Translations under genes and position numbers: made by a program | Source: Sclerodactyla briareus | Taxonomy: Eukaryota > Echinodermata > Holothuroidea > Dendrochirotida > Sclerodactylidae | DNA length: 64,000 bases | Reading direction: 5' to 3' | Assembly (NCBI GenBank): GCA_026419785.1 | Contig: JAODTK010005521.1 | Location: 62,001-126,000, forward strand | Notes under the pieces: model-generated | Databases searched by the model: none | What the model was told of the DNA's origin: nothing | What the model saw: only the letters and a program-made list of their open reading frames with translations | Part shown: positions 12,091 to 25,590 of the stretch, one piece after another | Position numbering within the stretch: the first letter of the stretch is position 1 | Layout: the number at the start of each line of letters is the position of its first letter

Positions 12091-15000
12091 CTGATGTAAT
12101 TCATGAGTTGTAGATCACATTCCACCTACTAATCTTCGAACAATTATTGCTGTCCACCAAAAACACTATGATAGTACGATTTTGCTCGAATATTTCTCTA
12201 ATGTTTATCACGGGTACTTTCGAATATACGCAGTGAGCATCTGGGTTTCATGTCTTGACAAATAGTCTACAAGAACCGCATTAATTGAGTCAGCACTAGC
12301 TCGTGATATATTGCAACCATCTAACCGTACAATATTCAGGAGGAACACATTTGAACTGAGGTGTTTCTTAAAACGACTAATGAAAATCCTAGTAATTTAT
12401 AATTGTGTGATATGTTCAATATGGGAATACTTATTTCGAAATACTCACTATTGAAAATAAGACACTATTCAATATTGATAACGAAGTGAGTGTATACACC
12501 CACGTATTCGAAGTCATGGGCATAATGACCACCGAGAGGCCGATCGAAAGTTAAGGATCTGAATATATTGAAGATATTAAAAGCGAATACTCCTGATAAC
12601 TGAATCACCTTATCACCCACGATGAGGTGGTTTAGTCAACAGGATTCACTGCATGCAATCAACCCACGCATCGCCCACCCCCTCCCACCGCGTACCTGCA
12701 GGCTCCACAGTCCAAGCAAGCATGTGAGTAGTCTGTCCCGAGTCTATCCATTATCCTTATTACCTACCCAATTGTTGCTATGTCATTGTCAAAGGAAGCA
12801 GAGTAGAGTTGAGTAATCGTCATGGAAGTGTTCTCCTCACGTATTGTCAAAGTGAAGCAATGCAGGGGGCACGGGGAATTGAAGGGCCACGTGGAGCTAA
12901 CATATCTGGCCATTGTTCCCAGATACTATTGGTGCGTTCTTTCGAACCTCGTATATACCGTATATACCAGGTACCAGCGGACAAAAACCAAGGGGTTCGT
13001 GCCTGCGTCACATAACCGTTGTAAGCACGTACTGGGCGGTGTGTGTTTACTCTACCTTGTAATTACCAAAGTCACGCCTTCGAAAGAACGCAGCATAATA
13101 TACGATTGCCAGACAGTGTTCCCCCATGCAGTGAAAACCACTAGTTGGTGTTGCATAGTACCAGACAAGACAAGACAAGACAGTGTTCCGTTTGTTTTCC
13201 CTGCATCAGGCAGTTACGTCTGCCAACCTCCGTAACAGGTACCAGTGCTGCTAGTCACAATGTCAAGATAACAGACAGGATACTAGGTCTCCACGAGTAC
13301 ACCCTAGACCCGTGGCCTGGTTTGACTGATTAGTTCAGTATAACTCCAAAACAATGTATTCGAACATTATCCCATGAGTGTGGGAGGATAACCTCAGCAT
13401 ATCAAGAGCAACAGTTAGTGCATCCACTCACAAGCTCAGACTCTAGATAACTTTCGAATAGACCTGTCTAGTCCATGCAAGCGATAATTATTAACGCTAT
13501 TGTGCACCCATGTCTTGTCGTGGAATTTCCAGGGAAACGGATTGCCAGCATACTCTTTTTCAAGCGTTCTTTTCTGTCCAGTGTTGATTTTGTTCGAAGT
13601 TAAAACTGAACAGGTAGAAATTGAGGCATATACTCATTAATACCATTGAGGCAAATCCCGCGGGGGATGGGGAGGATATATTTCCCCCGCGTTTTGGATA
13701 TGCTCCCATTGACTTCAGCATGGATGTGCTCCACTGAATTCAAATCCACTGGATCGCGACAACGGAATACATCATTCCAACAGGTGATCAAGAATCACTC
13801 CCTCAGTAACATTTCAGAGGAGCGTCGTTACAATTGCAGTGATATTGATAACGTTCGCCCACACTCAACTGGGACTGAACGAGAGAACATGTTTCACAAC
13901 AGGAAAGCAGAACGCTGACAGCTTACGTCGATACACACTCATTGCCAACTGCAATTATTATCAAGAAGCGTGTAGTATTTTCACCGTTATAGAAAGAAAA
14001 GGCATTGACCCTTATCCATAGGGCAAAAAAAGTGGGGACTACTTCGTGCCAGGGGGAGGCTTGATTCCTTGCGTTTCCCGTCTCTCAAAGTTTTTGAGGG
14101 GCAATACAGGCTTTTGGAAAAGGATTACATTTGGGGAAATTAGTTTTGAAAATCCACCGTTATGCAGAAACATACAATGGCTTAATGGGCTAATGGGTTA
14201 TGACATCCCATAACCGAATACATGGTTGTGTGAAAATATACCCAGTACGTAAACCTTTTTCTCACCTCTAAACCCCTGGCAGGCAAAATACGTCAGCAAG
14301 GAACGCGAAACAAATCATCAAATAAACACATGACCCTTCACATGAAGGTTTGCACCACAGGCAACAGGGATATAATGAAATATCCGAATGTACATTCAGT
14401 CCGCGTGTATTTGTGACCTCGGGATTCTTTTAAAACTTCATGTAAGAGGCACATACATATTTGGGTCACCCGTTACTATATAGGATAGTGTTATATGTTA
14501 TACTCTGGAGACCGTATGGAAGAAAGTTCCCAAGTAGTTCGGAATGACCTTAGATACAGTGCAGACGTTCAAATTTCAATGATTCTGTGGGGAGCACATT
14601 AATAGAGCTGAAGTGTCCAGGGGTAAAACGACAAAAGATTAAAACTGATGTAATCTACCGCCCTCAAATCAATATAGTTTGTTTTCAATGATAATGTGAA
14701 ATGTACAATGTATTCGATTAGTGATGAGATGAAAGACGGCTCCATCCGTGGGGACTTCAATGTGAATAAACATGAGTAGCATCGTCCGTACACATAAGCA
14801 ATGTAATAGGCGGTTTCTCTACTGAGATCACAAAACCACCCCGACGTTCCCCAATGTATGAGAAAGAGACACAAGTGGCATACATTAAATTTTGTGGGAT
14901 ATGTACTGATGTTCACGATGAAGCTATTTCATATTATATCAGTTAGAGAGGCGGAACACGAGTGGGATACGCGAAGTCGCGAAGTCGAATTGTATTACTT

Positions 15001-17335
15001 CTGTCCCCTCAAATCGGGTAAAATAAATATTTAAAAAGAAAAAAGAAAATAAAAATTACCGATCTATCAGCGACTCTGTGAAAGAAGAATCTTTCCAATG
15101 TTAACCGAAGTCATTTAACATTTCAAAACTAATTAACTTTTCTCAAATGGTGAATATACATGAATGGTGAAGTTGAAGTGAATAGTTCTTATTCATCGAT
15201 TCACGATCGTCTTTGCAGCTGCAAATCTAGTACAAGTTTCCAATGGTGATCTCAGACAATATACCTAATTGAAAGTATACCTCTCTTTACAAACTGCGCA
15301 TAATATGGTCGTGTATTTTCAAGTCGTGTCTTACAAAACATTACAATGGTTGTTCTACATGCTAAAGCATTCCGATTGTTCACATCAAATAGTTGCCTAA
15401 ACGGGAAGACTCAGTTACCTCAAACATTTACTCATTCACGTGTCCCAATATTTACTCATCTGCTAGATCCAGTTCATTGTGTAATATTAAGAAAACCATC
15501 CTGTTCACTCCACAATCTGATAATCTCCATTCAGTGATCTGTCAGACGTCACATTATCAACTTGTTTCGGAAAATAGATCTATTCAAATATGAGATATTT
15601 TCCTTGGTCCAAATTGTTTATGTTAGTATTCTTAGGTACTTTGGTGTGGGTTCGTTGGCTAATAAGCGGACGGTTTTGGAGCAGGAACTGAATCATAGAG
15701 TGTGTTTCTTAGCTGCTCATGTCGTTATTATTGTTTTATGTTTCCTTCGCATGTAACCTCTTGACAAGCCCCTACGGGTTTCTGGTTCACTTCTTCTACA
15801 TTGTATATTGTTTATTTTAATATTTCATTACGCAATGTTAATACTTTACTGTTAAAGAAAAAAAAAAGTAGGGGAAAGTAGAATTAAAGAATCATATATA
15901 TGTTATCAAAAATGAGGAAAATACTAAAAATACGCCTGACACCACAAAATGAAATAACGAATGTGTTCTGATAATTTGTTACCTAATATTAACCAAATTG
16001 GAATAATTTCTTCGATATTTGAAGAAAACATATCTCCCGAATCTCTATTTCTGGATTTCAGGACATCGTGGTCATCGAACCCTTCCCGCACGCTACGGCA
16101 AAAAAGTAACAGACAACATCGGTTTTGCAATCAGAGTACTCACGCTTTACATAGCCTTGTATTCAGCGGCAAGAAGTTGAAAGCAACAGCAGTTTGTAAT
16201 ATTGGTAGCCCAGACACCCACCGCCTGTCCACATATAAAGGCATTGGTTTGGGGGAATAGTTGCATTAAGCTTTGCCTAGGAATGCTGCTAATTTATGGA
16301 GACATATAATGTTATTGAGTGCTTGTATACCTTATCACTTTCCATACAAGTATTGTCGGGAATCTTCACTTATCCGGAACAACGTATGCTCATTTGTTTA
16401 ATGCCTATATCCTGCTTGGGTTGTCAGATTTTCAGATCTGTTGCCTGTCTTCTATAAATATTCGTCTACTATGGCAGGCATGGAGTATCAACGAGCTATA
16501 ATATACTACCCCTAACCGGCAGGGCAGGTAGTTAATGGGTGGGTTAAATAATCCTAGCGACTGAATATTCGTAATTATAATGAAGTAGTGATAGCCATTG
16601 ATGTATTAAATTGAAACGATACTGAGCTTGAGTACTTTTCAACAAGCACGCAACGGCTGAAGCCGAGAGGGTCCGCGTCTCAAACCGTTACCTATGCGTT
16701 TTTTCACACGCGGTGGTACCTTCACGCTCTCTCGCGCCTCTTCCCATCTTCCAACAATATGCTGTGGCCTTGCTTCGTAATTTTGAAGAAGTTATCCAAA
16801 ACATATGCTGGAGCAGATAAAGAATCATGTTTCCAAAATTGAAATTACGTCAGTGAAGTCAGAGGAACATTTCTATTTCATTCCACTGATTTTTGTCTAA
16901 GTGGCCTTTTTAATGACTGATGTATTCGGGCCCAGTCATGTCGCCTATCGGCTATAGGAAAAAACTGGCTAGTGAAACAATAATCCTAATCTTTCATTCA
17001 TGTTAGGCTGGGCCTCCATACCACGATCGCGTTTCACCCGAAGATAAAATAACCTGCTCTACGGTTACTACTGACTTAGGTCGACTAGCCTAACGTTGAT
17101 GAACATCGTAATACCATACTTAAACCAAAAGTGAGCACCGACGTTACGCCTTCCAATGTTATAATTCGTGACATTGCGCACCACATCGGCGCACAAAATC
17201 AAATAGTCAGCGTGTGCGTCCATGCAAATGTCGATTTGTGTAATGACCGCGCACACACTCCTCTAGGCCTAAAAGTGTCCCAATCGGGATACTCGAAGAG
17301 TTTTACATTTAAGAGTCTGGTCCAACTGTTTTTAG
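12091..17335. other. Unassigned sequence, no recognisable gene
   Basis: This is mixed-composition DNA with many short frames. The longest is 137 codons (12822-13235, +), and none has a motif I recognise. A short (ACAAG)-type repeat sits at about 13165-13180. The 17010-17030 stretch shares about a dozen bases with the start of 5S rRNA but is not a 5S gene. Confidence 0.45.
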
Positions 17336-17337
17336 TC

Positions 17338-17412
17338 CTTATTTTTATTATTTTTTTATTATTATTGTTCTTATTATTATTATTATTATTATTTTCATTA
17401 TTATTATTATTA
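17338..17412. repeat. (TTA)n microsatellite, imperfect
   Basis: About 75 bp of TTA/ATT trinucleotides is interrupted by T runs and single changes. It ends abruptly at GGCAGCC. Confidence 0.95.
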
Positions 17413-18289
17413 GGCAGCCGATCCCCCCGCCTCGCTAGATAAATACTCAACCGCAGTTTATAGTATTGTGTTCACCTTTCCCATATATGCATTAATTAAT
17501 TTCAGCAACATTGTCTCTTCACAGTTTATGTAGTGTTCCTGCCAGTTATCCTAGGAATCGAAATGAATCCTTTTAACAGTATATTAGACACGAATGCTAA
17601 CTTCTAACTATTTGATCTGGTGGCTTCAATTCCATTGGCTGCTGAATCGCTGTGACACCTCTTGTACTCTCTCAGTGCTGCACTCTTTGTCAGCTACGAT
17701 TTTTTTACCTCAAGTAGACGAAGAGGAGGGGCAGGGGATAATCACACGCCGAAGGCAACATGCCTCATCTTTGATTTTCCCTGCTTCAGTCTCTTGTGGG
17801 TTATTTGGTGATGTTAAGTTTTCTCTCATGTGAAGCGTTTATAGATATCATATCTCAATGAACTCATTTCTGAATAATTTCACAAGAAGAAAAAAATAAT
17901 TACCTCACTTAATGTTCTCTCCTCCCACCGGGACCCACTGTCGGGGTTTTCAAGTATTACCCTCACATCCTTGATATTCTTGAAAGCTCTTCTCACCCCT
18001 GTAAGTGCTTCTATCTATGTGTTGATATTGATGAACCGAGACTGCCTGAATTTATGTCACGGTCAAAATTGGGGGAATTCCACCGTAAAACTACCACACT
18101 TATAATTGAGGCTGTACTGCATACATATAGGGCCCAATTCTCTTATTACACGGATCCTTCTTGAATTCTGAATTGAAGAGCGAGAACACACGGGTCCTAG
18201 GATTTTTGTAAGATGGCGTTCCATTCCGCCATAAAAGAGCAACGTTCCCAAGAATACCGGATGGTCTTCAATGGTGATGCTCGTCAGAA
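17413..18289. other. Unassigned sequence, no recognisable gene
   Basis: No recognisable exon or repeat was seen in this stretch. Confidence 0.4.
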
Positions 18290-19250
18290 TGCTACATAAG
18301 CAAATTTTATAATTACTGGTAATTATGACGAATACGATGTCACAACACTCGTCATAAGAGATCAGTAGAGAAACGCTGTGTGGCTATGACTTCTTCCTGG
18401 GTTGAATATTGGATAATCTTCTACTTTTCCATAGTACTAACCGAAATTAGATATACTGCAATGTACACAACCCTCAGCGTCGAACACAAATTAAGTAATA
18501 ATTTTTACCCTTCTCATGTCTCACAATATTGTCTGATATGATTAAATAAGAAGTGACAACATCACTTTGTTGTTAATATATTTTTCAATGATTTCTGATG
18601 TCATTATTTATTTCAATTATATCATCAAATATTTTGTTCTGTATAATTTATTCTTAGAAAACCTAATTGTGATATTGAAAAGGTTGTACAGGAAGATCGT
18701 TATTTTGTTATATCGTTGAATAAATAATAAATCGCATATATCCTATTTCAAACCACAAAGCTATTTCGTGTTAACAGTAAATAATATTACTGCTATATGA
18801 ATTGTTGATATAATACAATATTTTTCCTCATTATTAGCATTCTTGTTCGTTTTATCATTTATTATTTGCTAATATCTGCAAACAATTCCTAATATCCTAA
18901 ATTCCTCTTGGTATCTGCGTGATACCATATATTGAATTGAAGATGTCAGCAAATATTTGGATAATATGGTGTGAAACGAATGTAATTCTTCATTTTTTCC
19001 AAGGTTTTCCATATCAGTAAAAGTGCAGTTCTCGTCCTTTTATTAAATGAATTAAGAATGACCGGTACTGTAACATTCTTTTATATGATATCCTCAAATT
19101 ATTTTTGATATCTTCAATAGTACTGGTATTGATAAATCTGTGTGTAAACTTGAACATTAGTGACAGCACAACATTTTCGTTTTAGTTTTACGACATTTTA
19201 CGGCTATTTGCAATAGATGTATTATGATATGAAAAAAAAAAATTGATTCC
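18290..19250. other. AT-rich island
   Basis: About 1 kb is clearly more AT-rich than the flanks, with many TTATT, ATATC and AATAT words and almost no CpG. No frame, tandem period or terminal repeat is visible. It could be a decayed AT-rich transposable element or simply low-GC intergenic DNA. Confidence 0.5.
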
Positions 19251-21825
19251 GCTTTTTCCAATGTATATTCTTCTGTATTAGGAACACTTTAACGGATCAC
19301 CAATTGTCAATTCCAGTAGCTTATTATGGGCGGGTGGGGGGGGGAGAAAAGGGAACCTCCTAATGATTGTCAACACACACAAATACTTTTATTCTGTTCA
19401 GTGAACGTTTTGCAGCTGCTGTGTGATACAATTTTAAAAAAAATCACAAAAACTTTCCTAACGTGAAGGTTTACTTGTTGAGGACCGCCAAAGTAGTCAA
19501 TGCACAGTTTAAAATAAGATACCTTTAAAAAATAACGGCAATGGTTTTGATCACTTGATCCAGTAAACGAGGTTTGGTTGTCGATCGATAAGTCATGACT
19601 ATCAGTTTTCATAGACTAATTCCTGTATTCTACACGTTCGAAACAATCTGGGTCGAACTCTCCCAACAATGGGTCCTGAGACAACTGAATATGTTTTGGT
19701 TACATATTTGAACCCAATTGGTACAGTTGACAACCGAATTTTTGGGGGGGGTCAAAGTTTAATTACAGATTGTTGTTTGCCTCTGACCCAGTTCCGGTCT
19801 ATCTGACCAATTGTTTTAGAGTGTATATAACCCTTTGTAATGAGCCCTCTCGACGTATTTACCGGCCTGCATTTGGCGCGACGAAGTGGGTGACTCATCC
19901 TGCGCGCGGGTCATTAGGACTGTACATGGGAGATGTCTTTATTAAATTTGATTAAAAAGAGACTAGAAGCATACTCCAACTCGCTAAGTCACAGATGCGG
20001 CATCCACGCGTCGCCCCTTACGAATCCTCACGATTCCTTCTGAGCAGTCACTGCTCACGTACTTTCTGCTGAATTTGAGAATTAGCGCAGTGACGCTTAT
20101 AGTAACATCTTTTAGCACTATTTGTACTCTCGGTGTTCTTGGCGGGAAGGTTTACGGCGGTAGACCTTTGCGGACTACGTTGACTGTTTCACAATCTTTT
20201 CACCGCGAGCCTGACAATCTCTTGAACACCCGTAATCAAATAACCGATTTCTCTTACCCCCGCTATCTTGTTGACAGTTTAAAGATCCGAGGCGGATAAA
20301 GTACATTAACGCACGATAATCGTAATGAAGAGGTGAATGGGGTCCGAGGCTGCAACCGGAGTTTACTCCCCACGCACATATACGTTCCTTGTTTGTTTTC
20401 GAGACACCTGGTTGGTTCGAGTCAAAGCAATTACATATTTAGTGACAGTAGGCTCCGTACGTAGGTGGCTTGCAAGACAATAAATTAATGAATGAGTCAA
20501 AATATGTAAATGGAATTTTTTCAACAATATATTAGAATCAGGAAAGAAGAATCGGCTCCAGTGTTGATATTGCATAAAATGATAATTATTGCATCCAACA
20601 TCGACTGGTTGCCTATTCAGCATCGGGCTCCCTATTGCGTTGTATTGAACTGGGGAGGTGCTATTTGAAAGGCGTAATACATGGCGTAGATTATTCCTAA
20701 ATCGTCAAATATCCACGTCCAGGTCTATAAGTTAACAACACATAACTGTATATTTATTCAACCATACGGCAATCCAGGTATCAATTTAGTGTTAAAAAGT
20801 TGTACTACATTCACAAAAGTCCTTAGATTCTTTTTAGACATTTTGGGAATTATGCCTCAATACCTCGTATACCAACGGCGATGTGGTAACAAGACTACGC
20901 ACTGATAACTTGCGATTTCACATACGTCAGTCGATGCCATGAGGCACAAAAATTATACTTATTAATATAAATAAAATTGCGTAGACACCTAGGTTCGAAA
21001 CCAATTTGCTGAAATTGTACTATTGCCAGTACAAGCGATTCTGGTAAATGTTGTCGTTGCGACCTCTCAACCTCTGAAATTTTCCATCCTTAAACTTATG
21101 TCACAAGGCCTATATGTTCAAACATGCGATGTATTGTATTGTAGACGTGAGAGAATATTTGGCATGTATTTCAGTTCAGTTCAGCGTTGTGTGTATATAG
21201 TTCAACATTTGCTCAAATGAGTTTGCGTGCAGATTGCGCTACCACTGTCGAGTACTTTACTGGTGTTTGACAAAGTCTGCATCAGTATGCATCACTTCTG
21301 GTGGCCTTGCCCATATAAAACAAAATCAAAATATTTTAGCAATACAGCAACAGTTTAACTGTAAAGTGGACGTATGACGACCTCATGAATATGCCTGTCC
21401 ATATTTTTTTTTTCAGAAGATGCTGTATTGGGATAGAGCAGGCAAGTGTAAATGTTTTTGTTGTTGATCCATGAGGGTGTATGAGTGACTTGATTCAACT
21501 TTCATCACATGATATTACACTCTGTTGTTCTGCATATGCGTCAAAACGACTTGGTACATGGCTAATCTGGGTTGTCGCATTATCAAACCTCATTCATATC
21601 AACCTTGAAGTATTCATATAATAATCCGCGCGATAGGATTCCCATGACGTTACCATGTAATTGAAATTGAACATTGCCTAATTCCTCAACATTTATCGCC
21701 TTATTAATAAGGCTGGCCAACTGCAAGCCAATATCTACAATTTAATTTTTATATGAATGAAACATTACTCGATAATTCGATTAATGACCATGAAATCAAC
21801 ATACTGTGCTATTAGTTGTTTCGCC
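19251..21825. other. Unassigned sequence, no recognisable gene
   Basis: A 20-bp G-rich block lies near 19330. A 74-codon frame at 20075-20299 (+) starts with a hydrophobic, signal-peptide-like stretch, but it begins at TTG rather than ATG and has no other support, so I do not call it a gene. Confidence 0.4.
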
Positions 21826-22442
21826 GATACAGGAATGAGAGGCTGGAAGGTAGTGTTGTTGTTCATGTAAAACACGACATGTTTTTTTCAATGCGCTTAC
21901 AAAATATAGGAAATAAATTATTGTTATTATGTATGTTATATCGACCGCCAGGTTGAACAAATGAATGGACATATATATTTCACGAAATGCTAACCAACCA
22001 ATGTCATTCTGATTTAAATATCGTTATTATGAGTGATTTTATATAAATCACTCATGCTGACTGGAGAAAACTATATGATGACGGCAAGATATCGGAAAAC
22101 ACCAGTGACCCCTATATTACAAATAGCGACCATCATTCAATATTAGCATGTTAGCTTGAGAGCAACTCGCACAAGTCTGTAGAGTATAGAGGGATTGAAA
22201 ATATGAAGTACATGATTCCAGGGACGCCCTACACAACACAGGGGGCTCCTTATGGCCCAGACATATTTCATATTGATAATCTAGACAACGCTCTGAAATA
22301 TGTATATCTGAATATCCTGGATAAATATGCCTCTTTAAAGGAAAAGAGGATCGAAAGGGAATTCCAGCCGGATTGGCTAATTGACGAAGCAATGATGCAA
22401 TTAAAAGACGAATCGGGGCAAAGAGGTATTATCCTCGTGTAG
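21826..22442 (+). mobile_element. LINE fragment: apurinic-type endonuclease domain and start of the linker to reverse transcriptase
   Basis: Across two to three frames the translation gives the ordered landmarks of the LINE ORF2 endonuclease. An ERLEGSVVVHVKHDM segment comes first (about 21836). It is followed by NKLLLLCMLYRPPG (about 21915-21956) and SDLNIVIMSDF (about 22000-22040, where GDFN is usual). ADWRKLYDDGK comes next, and then NSDHHSIL (about 22123-22146), which carries the conserved SDH catalytic motif. Past this lies an open frame from 22203 with DNLDNALKYVYLNILDKYA and REFQPDWLIDEAM, typical of the linker before the RT. A block between ADW and SDH is deleted, and the element stops at about 22440 with no RT after it. 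The fragment is dead. It belongs to the CR1/Jockey-type group with APE endonuclease. Confidence 0.75.
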
Positions 22443-23724
22443 ATAATCATTCATATGAAATATGTTACTCCTTCTAGGACTGTATTAGGGCGAACGGAAT
22501 ATATGTCATGATGCTCTCATATTGCAACACGGATACACCAAAGTCATTTAGAAGCTTCTTCCTCTTCCGGATGTCTGATCGAATAACACGGAAATGAGAG
22601 CCAACAACACCGGTCTTACTGTATTAGGGTAATAAAAAAATGAAGGTATATAACCAGGAGAGAGCGAATGCATTAAACATTATCGGCTCTGTATCTCTAG
22701 TATGTAGAGCCTGAAGGAAAAGGTTCAGAAGACTTGGGTGAGGCTACAAAAGTACTTTTTGATTGAGCTCCCAACGGTGCCTGCTTCGCATCCCTCCAGC
22801 CTGACAACATTTTGTGATGCGGTTCCGAAGTTCTTCGGATAACAATAAAGCAACCGGCCTTGGTGGGTTTGGTGCTAACATGCTACAGGTCATTGCAAGA
22901 GGTACATAGATTTATATAGATTCATATAGATTTAAATATTACAACAATGCCTTCTCAGCGAGCTGGGAAAACCATAGTCACTCCAATATTGAAAGTGGTT
23001 CCTTGACGTTGCTAATTGTCGGCCTATACCTATCTTGCCATTGGTATCTAAGAATAGACCTGTAACATAACATGAAGTTTACTCGAATTCTGGTGAATCT
23101 TAGTAAAAGCAATGAATTATCGGAAAAATATTTCATTGAGGGTTAGATTTTGATGATTTTTGCCCTATTTCCAAACTTATTATGGACATGGTATAACTGA
23201 AACATGGTCAGGTGTCACAAATCATTGGATTTATGTTGCATTTGTGTCAAAATTACCCAACAAATAGATGAACAGAATAATTTCACAGGATCGCCAATGA
23301 ACTGCAGGGATCTTACTGCTGGTGTTCCTTTGTTGTACATACATGTGCTCTCACACTGCGGTGGTGTAGTGGATACGTACTTTTTCCCACCAAACCAAGT
23401 CCGACTGAACATCGGGCTTTCATTCGTTTGGAAAATGACATTGTTTTTTCCTCACAGATGATTATCGGCTGCCCCCCTAAGCGCACGATGCCGAAGGCAG
23501 GTGATGACAGACTAATCTGACAAAAATTCGAATAGCTGAATCAAAGTATATACTCACAGTCTTGCGCAGTTATGCCAGCTGTGAGCTCACCTTCAGAAGT
23601 AATTTTTGACACGTGAGGTCCAGTCTTTAGTGTTTTTTTTTTTTCTTCTTTCAGGCCAATTGTCTAATAGGCGAATGCCGACATGTAAATTAGATGCGTA
23701 TTGTCTGAAAGACGAACAGTCTCG
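22443..23724. other. Unassigned sequence, no recognisable gene
   Basis: The phrase ACTGTATTAGGG occurs twice about 140 bp apart (about 22480 and 22618). No exon was recognised. A T-run of 13 lies at about 23632-23644. Confidence 0.4.
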
Positions 23725-23872
23725 AATTTCAATTTTCAAGATTGTGAGCGAATTATTTAGCATCTGAGTATTCTTCTCTTTTGGGATGTTGTGGCCTTCA
23801 GGTTCTTTGCATGAGGACTTCGTCCTTCCTGACCCTTGTCCACTAAACTGAACCTAAAATAACAAATCCGAC
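23725..23872 (+). mobile_element. Second copy of the CTAAA-tailed LINE 3' end
   Basis: From about 23735 the sequence follows 2068-2200 closely: TTTTCAAGA, GCGAATT, TTCTTCTCT, TTGGGATGTTGTGGC, CATGAGGA and TTCCTGACCC, ending in CACTAAACTGAACCTAAAAT. Only about 140 bp of the 3' end is present, so it is a severely 5'-truncated insertion of the same family. The shared downstream boundary at the CTAAA tail marks the true 3' end of this element. Confidence 0.8.
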
Positions 23873-24980
23873 TTGGTGTGGTGAAATGTGACAAGCGCAG
23901 ATATATAAACAGTACAGTCTTTATAACTGAGTGGTTATAGTAGGTGATTCCTCAAAATCCGTTGTAATTTATGCTTGTACACGGTTGATGGCGTATAGTG
24001 TTATATATTGCCTGACGACATAGCACCACTCTCTGATATATAAGATGTCATCCCCAAATCACCCAGCCGATAAAAAAGCAGTCGGCGTATACTTTGAGTT
24101 TACAGGTCACTGTTAATCAGTTAATCGATTACTTCTAAGTAGGTTATTATGGTTAGGCTCACTTCCCCCAAGGTTATGCACGAACCGGTCATTTCCATAG
24201 TTCTCGTAAAGTATTGAATGACGTTAGCAGTCAATTTAGGAGAGAGATTGGATACTTTGTTCCGCCAATATCGCGTACGTCAAAGACCGATTTATTACTA
24301 CAACGATGCGTTGTAATAGATTTGCCCACAGTGTTGATCTAAAATATAGCTTTTGATCGTTACCGTCCGTAGCAATGTCACACGACGAGTTACGGAGGTG
24401 CGATGCGATGTTTGAAAAGACCTGGATAATGGCACAGAATCTCGAGATTTTCAGCACAAGAATACACAACGTTTGAACGAACAACGTTGCTTGAATGAGT
24501 TTGGTGGGAGCATTGTCTCATGTATAGTAGGATTACTCTAATCTAGAAGATCCATAGAGCAACAGGGTTGATATGTTGTCAAATATGTTCACATGAAATA
24601 TATACAGCGTATACTGTACGAGTAGAGAATAACATGAGAACAGTCAGGTTGTGGTGGATTTTCAGTTGGCTATTAGATTCAAACAAACAAATAATGAGTA
24701 GAAAAATAGGTAAGAAAGTTCAAGAAAATATAATCATTGATGGACTACCTAATTGACAACGCTGGTGCTTCGCGTAATCTTACCCTACAAATTACAGTAC
24801 GTACCCCATGACAACGTACAACATGCAGATTGTCCAATTGCTCCAATAAATGGGACCAGCTCTCCCAAGTGTTAACTACGAATAACTTCGACAGTGAGAT
24901 GATACGATGTTTGTCTGGTGTTGTGGGGGGAAAGGCCGTTAGTCAGTATAGGGCTTAGGCAATACATGTCAGCCTACTGC
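23873..24980. other. Unassigned sequence, no recognisable gene
   Basis: No recognisable exon, RNA gene or repeat was seen. Confidence 0.4.
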
Positions 24981-24983
24981 TAA

Positions 24984-25590
24984 TTATATCCCGCGACACT
25001 GAAAGTGTCTGGGGATATTATGGTTTTGGGTGTGTAGCCGCCGCTGTCCCAGGCTCCGCCCCGCCGCCGGAAACTTTAGGCGTTAGCGCAATAACTCTTT
25101 AACACTTCATCCGATTGATCTGAAACTTGGTACCGCATGCCCTTAGTGAATCTCGATGAGTTCGAAGTGGGCATCATTGCAGAGTTGGGGGCCGCTAATT
25201 TGCATAATTTGCGCGAAATTTTCAAGTTAGTCGGATTTGAACGAAACGTGGTGGGTAGGGACTATAGTTGATCCGAAAAATGTTGGAGGTCATTTGAAGA
25301 TCATCGGAGGTCAAAATGCGCGAAATGTTCAAGTTAGTCGGATTTGAATGAAACTTGGTGGATGGTGGCTACATGTGTTCCTGACAAAGTTGAAGGTCAT
25401 CCAAGGCCCCATGGTCAATTTGTATAATTCATGTGACTTCCATGGTTTACAACAAACTTGGTGGATGAGGGCTATATTGGGTTCTGACCAAAATGGAGGT
25501 ATTTATGGGGTGTTAGATACTTTTTTCCAATGATGGCTCAAAAGCGGGGTTATACACGTGGGCGGTCTACCCGCCTACAAATATCTAGTT
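24984..25590. repeat. Hairpin-headed interspersed-repeat-like element with internal ~107-bp repeats
   Basis: The element opens with an imperfect palindrome (24986-25018). Its left arm ATATCCCGCGACACT and right arm AGTGTCTGGGGATAT are separated by GAA, with two mismatches. A GC-rich block (about 25035-25072) follows. Then comes a diverged tandem series: the phrase GAAACTTGGTGG(A/G) or a variant recurs after CAAGTTAGTCGGATTTGA at about 25211, 25318 and 25417, with an older copy near 25102. Copies 1 and 2 are 107 bp apart. The right end (25560-25590) has a small GCGG/CCGC hairpin and CAAATATCTAG. The modular layout, with no open frame, suggests a non-autonomous mobile element. Its class is unknown to me. 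Confidence 0.6.

Noticed and set aside
12822-13235. 137-codon open frame on +
   Set aside because: No recognisable motif. Frames of 130-140 codons occur several times by chance in 64 kb of this composition.
17000-17045. 5S rRNA-like start (GGCCTCCATACCACG)
   Set aside because: About a dozen bases match, but nothing downstream follows the 5S A/C boxes.
20075-20299. Signal-peptide-like 74-codon frame
   Set aside because: It starts at TTG, has no ATG and has no supporting splice or homology evidence.
20985-21006. B-box-like GGTTCGAAACC on +
   Set aside because: No A box or tRNA-like fold upstream.
23345-23420. A-box-like GTGGTGTAGTGGATACG on +
   Set aside because: No B box 30-60 nt downstream. 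Probably chance.
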